Shown piece after piece: positions 59,888-64,000 of a stretch of DNA of 64,000 bases (positions are counted from its first letter, which is position 1; each line of letters begins with the position of its first letter). The stretch is from Rhizobium sp. CCGE531 (lineage in GTDB: Bacteria > Pseudomonadota > Alphaproteobacteria > Rhizobiales > Rhizobiaceae). The stretch lies in the NCBI RefSeq assembly GCF_003627795.1, contig NZ_CP032688.1, positions 186,001 to 250,000 on the forward strand, written 5' to 3'. A program made the translations under genes and the position numbers. The notes beneath the pieces are model-generated. The model did not search any database. It was not told the origin of the DNA and saw only the letters and a program-made list of their open reading frames with translations.

Positions 59888-60531
59888 TGGGCTCCATATC
59901 CGAAGAGACGAAGGTCCGCGACGAGATGGTCGAGGTCGGCCGCTCGCTCTTCGACCGCGGGCTAACCGCAGGATCGACCGGCAACATCAGCGTCCGTCTG
60001 TCGGACGGTCGCATTCTGATGACGCCCACCAACGCTTCGCTGGGCGTCCTCGATCCAGCGCGGCTCTCCTGCTTTTCGGCGGAAGGCGTGCATGTCGGAG
60101 GTGACAAACCCACCAAGGAGGCGTTCCTCCACAAGTGCATGTATTGCGGCAAGGACAATCGCCGAGCCGTCGTCCACCTGCATTCAACCTATTCGGTAGC
60201 CGTCAGCTTGCTGAAGCAGGTCAACGAGCGCGACGTTCTGCCGCCCCTGACCGCTTACTATGTAATGCGTGTCGGCTTCCTGCCGCTCGTGCCGTATTTT
60301 CCTCCCGGCGACGAAGCGCTGGCGGCGGCGGTGGGAGCCGCCGCCGCGAACCATCATGCGGTGTTGATGGCAAACCATGGACCTGTCGTCGCGGGCAAGT
60401 CCCTAAAGGACGCCCAGTACGCGACAGAGGAGTTGGAGGAAACGGCGAAGCTCTTTTTGCTCTTGCAGAACCACGAGATCCGGCCGCTCACCGCCGAGGA
60501 GAGGATCACCTTGATCAATCTCTCGAGCTGA
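59884..60531 (+). CDS. otnC: 3-oxo-tetronate 4-phosphate decarboxylase (class II aldolase family)
   Basis: This 215-residue protein has the class II aldolase zinc site in VVHLHSTYSVAV (HxH) and ANHGPVVAG (third His), with GSTGNISVRLSDG and MTPTNASLGVLD at the phosphate and substrate side. OtnC converts 3-oxo-tetronate 4-phosphate to dihydroxyacetone phosphate and CO2. The ATG overlaps the otnK stop. The product would enter triose metabolism, where the aldolase gene at 45059 and lower glycolysis can use it. Confidence 0.89.
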   Translation: MMGSISEETKVRDEMVEVGRSLFDRGLTAGSTGNISVRLSDGRILMTPTNASLGVLDPARLSCFSAEGVHVGGDKPTKEAFLHKCMYCGKDNRRAVVHLHSTYSVAVSLLKQVNERDVLPPLTAYYVMRVGFLPLVPYFPPGDEALAAAVGAAAANHHAVLMANHGPVVAGKSLKDAQYATEELEETAKLFLLLQNHEIRPLTAEERITLINLSS

Positions 60532-60631
60532 CAAGGGCGTCTTACGAACCAATAGGAATCCAGCGAGTCTGGGGCGCCGTAACCTGCACCCTCGTTCCTG
60601 CCATTGAGCGACCCACGAAAGGAGATATGTC

Positions 60632-61486
60632 ATGAAACTTCTGGTCACTGGAAGCAGCGGACGAATCGGGCGCGCTGCGATTGAACGCCTTCTTGAAGAG
60701 GGGCACGAGGTCATCGGCATCGACGAGGTCCCGTCATCCGACATGAAATGCCCGTTCGCCCGCGTCGATATGCGGGATTACGGCCAGGTCCTTGATGCGG
60801 TTGCCGATATCGAATCCGGGATTGATGGCATCGTCCATCTTGCTGCGATCGTAGGCGCGAAAGTCGCTGCGAGCACGCACATATTTCACACCAATACCGC
60901 CATCAGCTACAATGTCTTTCAAGCGGCAAGGATCGCAGGCATAAAGAACATTGTTTTTGCCAGCAGTGAGACCTTGCTGGGCATCCCGTTTGACGAGCCG
61001 CCTGACTACTTCCCGGTCGATGATAAAGTGACTCCGAAACCTGAGAGTAGTTACGCCCTTTCCAAACTTGTGGACGAAGCCGTCGCAGCCGAGTTCTGCC
61101 GGTGGGATCCTGCGCTCAAGATGATCGGCCTGCGGTTTTCTTGGGTGAAAGAGCCCCACCAATATGATGAAATGAGAGCTTGCGGAGATAATCCCGACGT
61201 TCAGAAATGGAACCTGTGGTCCTATGTCGACAGCCGAGACTGTGCCCAGGCCATTTCGCTTGCGCTGAACGCAAGCCTCAATGGTTTTCATCACTTCGTG
61301 ATCGCAGCAGATGATACCGTGTTGGCGCGGCCCACACGTGCCCTTATGGCCGCTTATTATCCCAATGTACCAGTCCAAGGACAAATTGGTGAACATGGCA
61401 GTCTTGTCTCAAGCCAAATGGCCCGAGAAGTCCTAGGATATCGCCCGAAGTACAGCTGGCGCGACACACCAGCGGGGGTCTCCTAG
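60632..61486 (+). CDS. NAD-dependent epimerase/dehydratase-family dehydrogenase (uronate-dehydrogenase-like), copy 2
   Basis: This 284-residue extended SDR has TGSSGRIGRAAIERLLEEG, IVHLAAIVGAK, FASSETLLGIPFDEP and YALSK. It is a paralogue of the dehydrogenase at 53356 at the same operon, with shared FCRWDPALKMIGLRFSWV-like features and the VLGYRPKYSWRD ending. GAAAGGAG lies upstream of the ATG. It follows otnC after 100 nt, and may have its own promoter. It probably oxidises a second sugar or acid of the same pathway. Confidence 0.85.
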   Translation: MKLLVTGSSGRIGRAAIERLLEEGHEVIGIDEVPSSDMKCPFARVDMRDYGQVLDAVADIESGIDGIVHLAAIVGAKVAASTHIFHTNTAISYNVFQAARIAGIKNIVFASSETLLGIPFDEPPDYFPVDDKVTPKPESSYALSKLVDEAVAAEFCRWDPALKMIGLRFSWVKEPHQYDEMRACGDNPDVQKWNLWSYVDSRDCAQAISLALNASLNGFHHFVIAADDTVLARPTRALMAAYYPNVPVQGQIGEHGSLVSSQMAREVLGYRPKYSWRDTPAGVS

Positions 61487-61612
61487 CTGCTTGAGCTGCT
61501 GTGACCCTTCAAAAGAAGGCCGAACGCGGACTAGCAAATTTATCATACCTGGGCGGGCTTCCAAGTTGCTTGCATTCGCTTCATAAAGTTCGCCGGTTTT
61601 TGCACTTCTGAA

Positions 61613-62905
61613 ATGGGGAACATAGACGTGATTTCGAAGGGTGCGGAAGAAGAGGCGTCGGCAACGACGTCTCCTTGTGTACGGATCTCTCGTCCAACTG
61701 CTTTCAAACAGCGGACGGCAGACTTCAACTCCGAGCTTCACGCTCGACCGTCGATCTATTTCAACGGTCCGGCAATTGTTGAGCAGGTTGCTTTCATGCC
61801 CATAGACGGTGTGATCAAGGAGTTCCACGACAGTCTCGAAGCTGACGGCACGATTTCAGTCAGAGTCGAACGGCACACTGAATTCGTGACGGTTACGCGC
61901 GTCCGGAAACTAGACAGCGAGCCCGGGGGCTGGCCGGAATCTGACCTCCTTGAAAGTGATTTTGCCAAGCTCGCAGGATTGAGCTCTCCGCTGCTCGTTT
62001 GCCGCGTCAGTATCCTTGTCCTCGGGAACCCTCCGGACAAGCTGGGACCGGTGCTGAAAAACTTCGACTTCGGCGATACCGCCGCCTCATCAATCGGCGG
62101 CGGGGCGGCGCAGGTTTGCTCCGATTTTCGCGTTCGAGAGGACAATTCAAGCAGAGTTATCCTGTTCAACAAGGACCTGAACGCACATCGCCTGGGGCGC
62201 ATGGTACGCCGCATCTTCGAGATCGAAACCTATAGATCGATGGCGCTTCTCGGATTGCCGGAGGCGCGTCGTCTCGCCCCGCTTCTCGGCGAATATGACG
62301 CGGAACTCGTTCAGCTCACCAATCGTAACTTGAGTACGCCCACACATCAGCATAAGCAATTGCTCGAGGAGATCACCGCTCTCTCATCCCATGTCATCTC
62401 GGCCACCGCCGAGACCAGAAACAGGTTCGGCGCAACGGCAGCCTACGCCAAAATCGTTGAGGAGAGGATCGCGCTTTTAAGGGAAACTCATGTCGCCGGC
62501 TTCCAACGCTTCGGTACCTTCGTGGAGCGACGGTTCAAGCCAGCGGTGCGTACCTGCGAAGCAACCGCGTTGAGGCTTGAGCACCTATCGAGGGCTGCGA
62601 TGCACCTCCTCGACCTGCTGCAAACCCGAATTCAGGTCGAGATCGAGTTCCAGAACGCGACACAGATCCAGGCGATGGCTGATCGCGCCGCGACGCAGGT
62701 CAAGATCCAGCGCGCGGTCGAAAGCTTTTCGATCATTGCAATCAGCTACTATTTGTTGAGCCTGCTGAAGTTCGTATATGAAACGGCAGACCACGCAGGG
62801 TTCCATATCGACCCGGTGATTATGCTCGTTGCTGTTCCGGTAGTTGTGGGAGCTGTTGCTATCACCATCCTCCGCGTTAAGCATGCTTTGAAAGCAGAGA
62901 GCTAA
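61613..62905 (+). CDS. DUF3422 family membrane-anchored protein
   Basis: This 430-residue protein fits the DUF3422 family: the FNSELHARPSIYFNGPA segment near the N terminus, a middle region of helices (LLEEITALSSHVISATAETR), a coiled stretch with LLDLLQTRIQVEIEFQNATQ, and two hydrophobic helices near the C terminus (SIIAISYYLLSLLKFVY, PVIMLVAVPVVVGAVAITIL). It is probably an inner-membrane protein with a large cytoplasmic part. No function is established for the family to my knowledge. It is not obviously tied to the upstream operon, from which 126 nt separate it. Confidence 0.82.
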   Translation: MGNIDVISKGAEEEASATTSPCVRISRPTAFKQRTADFNSELHARPSIYFNGPAIVEQVAFMPIDGVIKEFHDSLEADGTISVRVERHTEFVTVTRVRKLDSEPGGWPESDLLESDFAKLAGLSSPLLVCRVSILVLGNPPDKLGPVLKNFDFGDTAASSIGGGAAQVCSDFRVREDNSSRVILFNKDLNAHRLGRMVRRIFEIETYRSMALLGLPEARRLAPLLGEYDAELVQLTNRNLSTPTHQHKQLLEEITALSSHVISATAETRNRFGATAAYAKIVEERIALLRETHVAGFQRFGTFVERRFKPAVRTCEATALRLEHLSRAAMHLLDLLQTRIQVEIEFQNATQIQAMADRAATQVKIQRAVESFSIIAISYYLLSLLKFVYETADHAGFHIDPVIMLVAVPVVVGAVAITILRVKHALKAES

Positions 62906-63115
62906 GTTCGGGCCCTAGTCGCGGTGGGTATTAGTGAGGCTATGGCAGGCACCAACATTTTCGCGTGAAAGCCATCGTAGTTGATGTTGACCGCCATATC
63001 ATTCGCCCTGCGGAATTGGCCGTCACGCGGGCGGTAGGCCTACGTAACGGTTTAAATCAAATCCTATCTTGAAGATGCATCAGCGGTTAACACAGATGCC
63101 CTGCGTGGACGAACC

Positions 63116-64000
63116 TCACGCAGCCGTCGCTAGCTTTTTTGTAACGATCGTCTGTGCGTTAGTGAATTCCAAAAGCCCTTGGATCGCATTCTCCACACCA
63201 ATACCGGACTGCTTGTGCCCTGAGAAAGTAGCGTGCGGCGAGAAGGCATGGATTTCATTGATCCACACCGTTCCGCATTCTAACCTCTCGGCTATCTTGC
63301 GAGCAGCGGAGGGGTCGGACGACCAAACTGATCCTCCGAGCCCGTAGATTGTGTCATTGGCACGCATAACCACATCGTCCAGATCCGAGAACTTGAGCAA
63401 GGGTAATACGGGCCCAAATGCCTCCTCTACGACGACCCGAGAATCATCGGGGGGATTGTCAACTATTGCAACGGGCACGAAATAACCTTTGCCATCCGGT
63501 ACATCGCCCCCGAGCAGGAACTTGAGTCCCTTGTCGCGAGCATCGGCAAGAAGATCTTTTACTTTCTCGAACTGCATTTTATTTTGGATCGGGCCGAGAT
63601 CGACGCCCTGCTCTGATCCGTCTCCAAGCTTCACCGTCTTGGCATACTCAACCAGTTCGTGACTCAACGCGTCATAAATGTCGGCATGAACAAATAGTCT
63701 CTTCGCCGCAACGCAAAGCTGTGCGCTATTTTGAAAAGCCGCCCAGAATATTTCCTTGGCAACGACCTTCGGATCGACATCTGGCAAAACGATCGCCGCA
63801 TCGTTGCCGCCCAGTTCCAAGGTGATGCGTTTCAACGTTCCGGCTGCTCTTTCCATGATACGCTTGCCGGTTTGGGTGGAACCTGTGAAGGAGATTTTGC
63901 CAATGTCGGGATGATTGGTCATCAATTGCCCAAGTTCATTTCCGCCGGATACGACGTTGAGAACTCCTGGAGGCAAGACATCACGCATCATCTCACCGAT
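63116..64000 (-). CDS. NAD(P)-dependent aldehyde dehydrogenase, C-terminal part (cut by window edge)
   Basis: The frame is open to the right edge, so the N-terminal cofactor region is missing. Visible are GVLNVVSGGNELGQ, FTGSTQTGKRI, the general-base segment LELGGNDAAIVLPD, the catalytic Cys in NSAQLCVAAKRLF and the EEAFGPVLPLLKF segment, then SGHKQSGIG. It is a class 1/2-type ALDH; AQLC rather than GQTC marks a subgroup. The gene is convergent with DUF3422, and about 210 nt separate them with no clear terminator seen. Confidence 0.88.
   Translation of the reverse strand: MGEMMRDVLPPGVLNVVSGGNELGQLMTNHPDIGKISFTGSTQTGKRIMERAAGTLKRITLELGGNDAAIVLPDVDPKVVAKEIFWAAFQNSAQLCVAAKRLFVHADIYDALSHELVEYAKTVKLGDGSEQGVDLGPIQNKMQFEKVKDLLADARDKGLKFLLGGDVPDGKGYFVPVAIVDNPPDDSRVVVEEAFGPVLPLLKFSDLDDVVMRANDTIYGLGGSVWSSDPSAARKIAERLECGTVWINEIHAFSPHATFSGHKQSGIGVENAIQGLLEFTNAQTIVTKKLATAA

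Noticed and set aside
1..64000. tRNA, rRNA, CRISPR array, transposase or plasmid replication genes
   Set aside because: None was recognised on either strand. Short tandem repeats are confined to the heptad operators.

Overview
The window reads as accessory replicon DNA from a GC-rich alphaproteobacterium, most likely a Rhizobiaceae member (Rhizobium, Sinorhizobium or Agrobacterium type). The reasons are the four CUT2 sugar importers in 64 kb, the GntR/LysR/DeoR regulators beside dense catabolic operons, the DUF3422 gene and the EryH/LerI plus RpiB isomerase pair. Apart from tsaC there is no housekeeping gene. I saw no tRNA, rRNA, CRISPR array, transposase or replication origin. The species assignment is inference.

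Layout. (1) 1-1605, + strand: the end of a GMC flavoprotein, a small helical protein and an MBL-fold lactonase. (2) 12160-2278, - strand: GntR regulator, 3-hydroxyisobutyrate-dehydrogenase-like enzyme, carboxymuconolactone-decarboxylase-like protein, small SCP2-like protein, alpha/beta hydrolase, CUT2 importer A (with two permeases) and a succinate-semialdehyde-type dehydrogenase. (3) 22072-12665, - strand: dipeptidase, two cupins, importer B, araD, araB and LysR. (4) 22400-28257: LysR, three SDRs, a RibD-C reductase and DeoR. A decayed pntA fragment and a strong terminator follow. (5) 41809-28768, - strand: DUF1537 kinase, DUF849/BKACE enzyme, importer C, aldo-keto reductase (AKR), RuBisCO-like protein, AKR, tsaC, AKR, a second small helical protein and a second MBL lactonase; an SDR and a GntR regulator diverge at 41961-43557. 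(6) 49128-43778, - strand: transketolase, FBPase, class II aldolase, LerI/EryH-type isomerase and RpiB. (7) 49590-61486, + strand: importer D, two uronate-dehydrogenase-like SDRs, GntR, an isopropylmalate-dehydrogenase-like enzyme, an ABM protein, a HAD hydrolase, an ALDH, and an OtnK-OtnC pair. (8) 61613-64000: DUF3422 and a partial ALDH.

How the genes work together. Regions 5 and 6 look like one pathway. A sugar enters through importer C, an AKR oxidises it at C1, and the MBL protein opens the lactone. Further oxidation gives a 3-oxo acid, the DUF1537 kinase phosphorylates it, and the RuBisCO-like protein decarboxylates or cleaves it. LerI/EryH and RpiB then give D-erythrose 4-phosphate, which the transketolase, aldolase and bisphosphatase can return to the pentose phosphate pool. 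The known model is D-apionate catabolism (OiaK, OiaX/OiaT, LerI, DerI), but the upstream enzymes here are of different families. A repeated operator, GGTAT-N6-ATACC with heptad (C/T)ATACCT repeats, lies before at least five transcription units of regions 5 to 7 and before the gntR gene at 42856, which argues for one regulon. Region 7 carries a tetronate-type branch ending in OtnK/OtnC. The most novel-looking element is the small CC-motif protein, found twice between a dehydrogenase and a lactonase.
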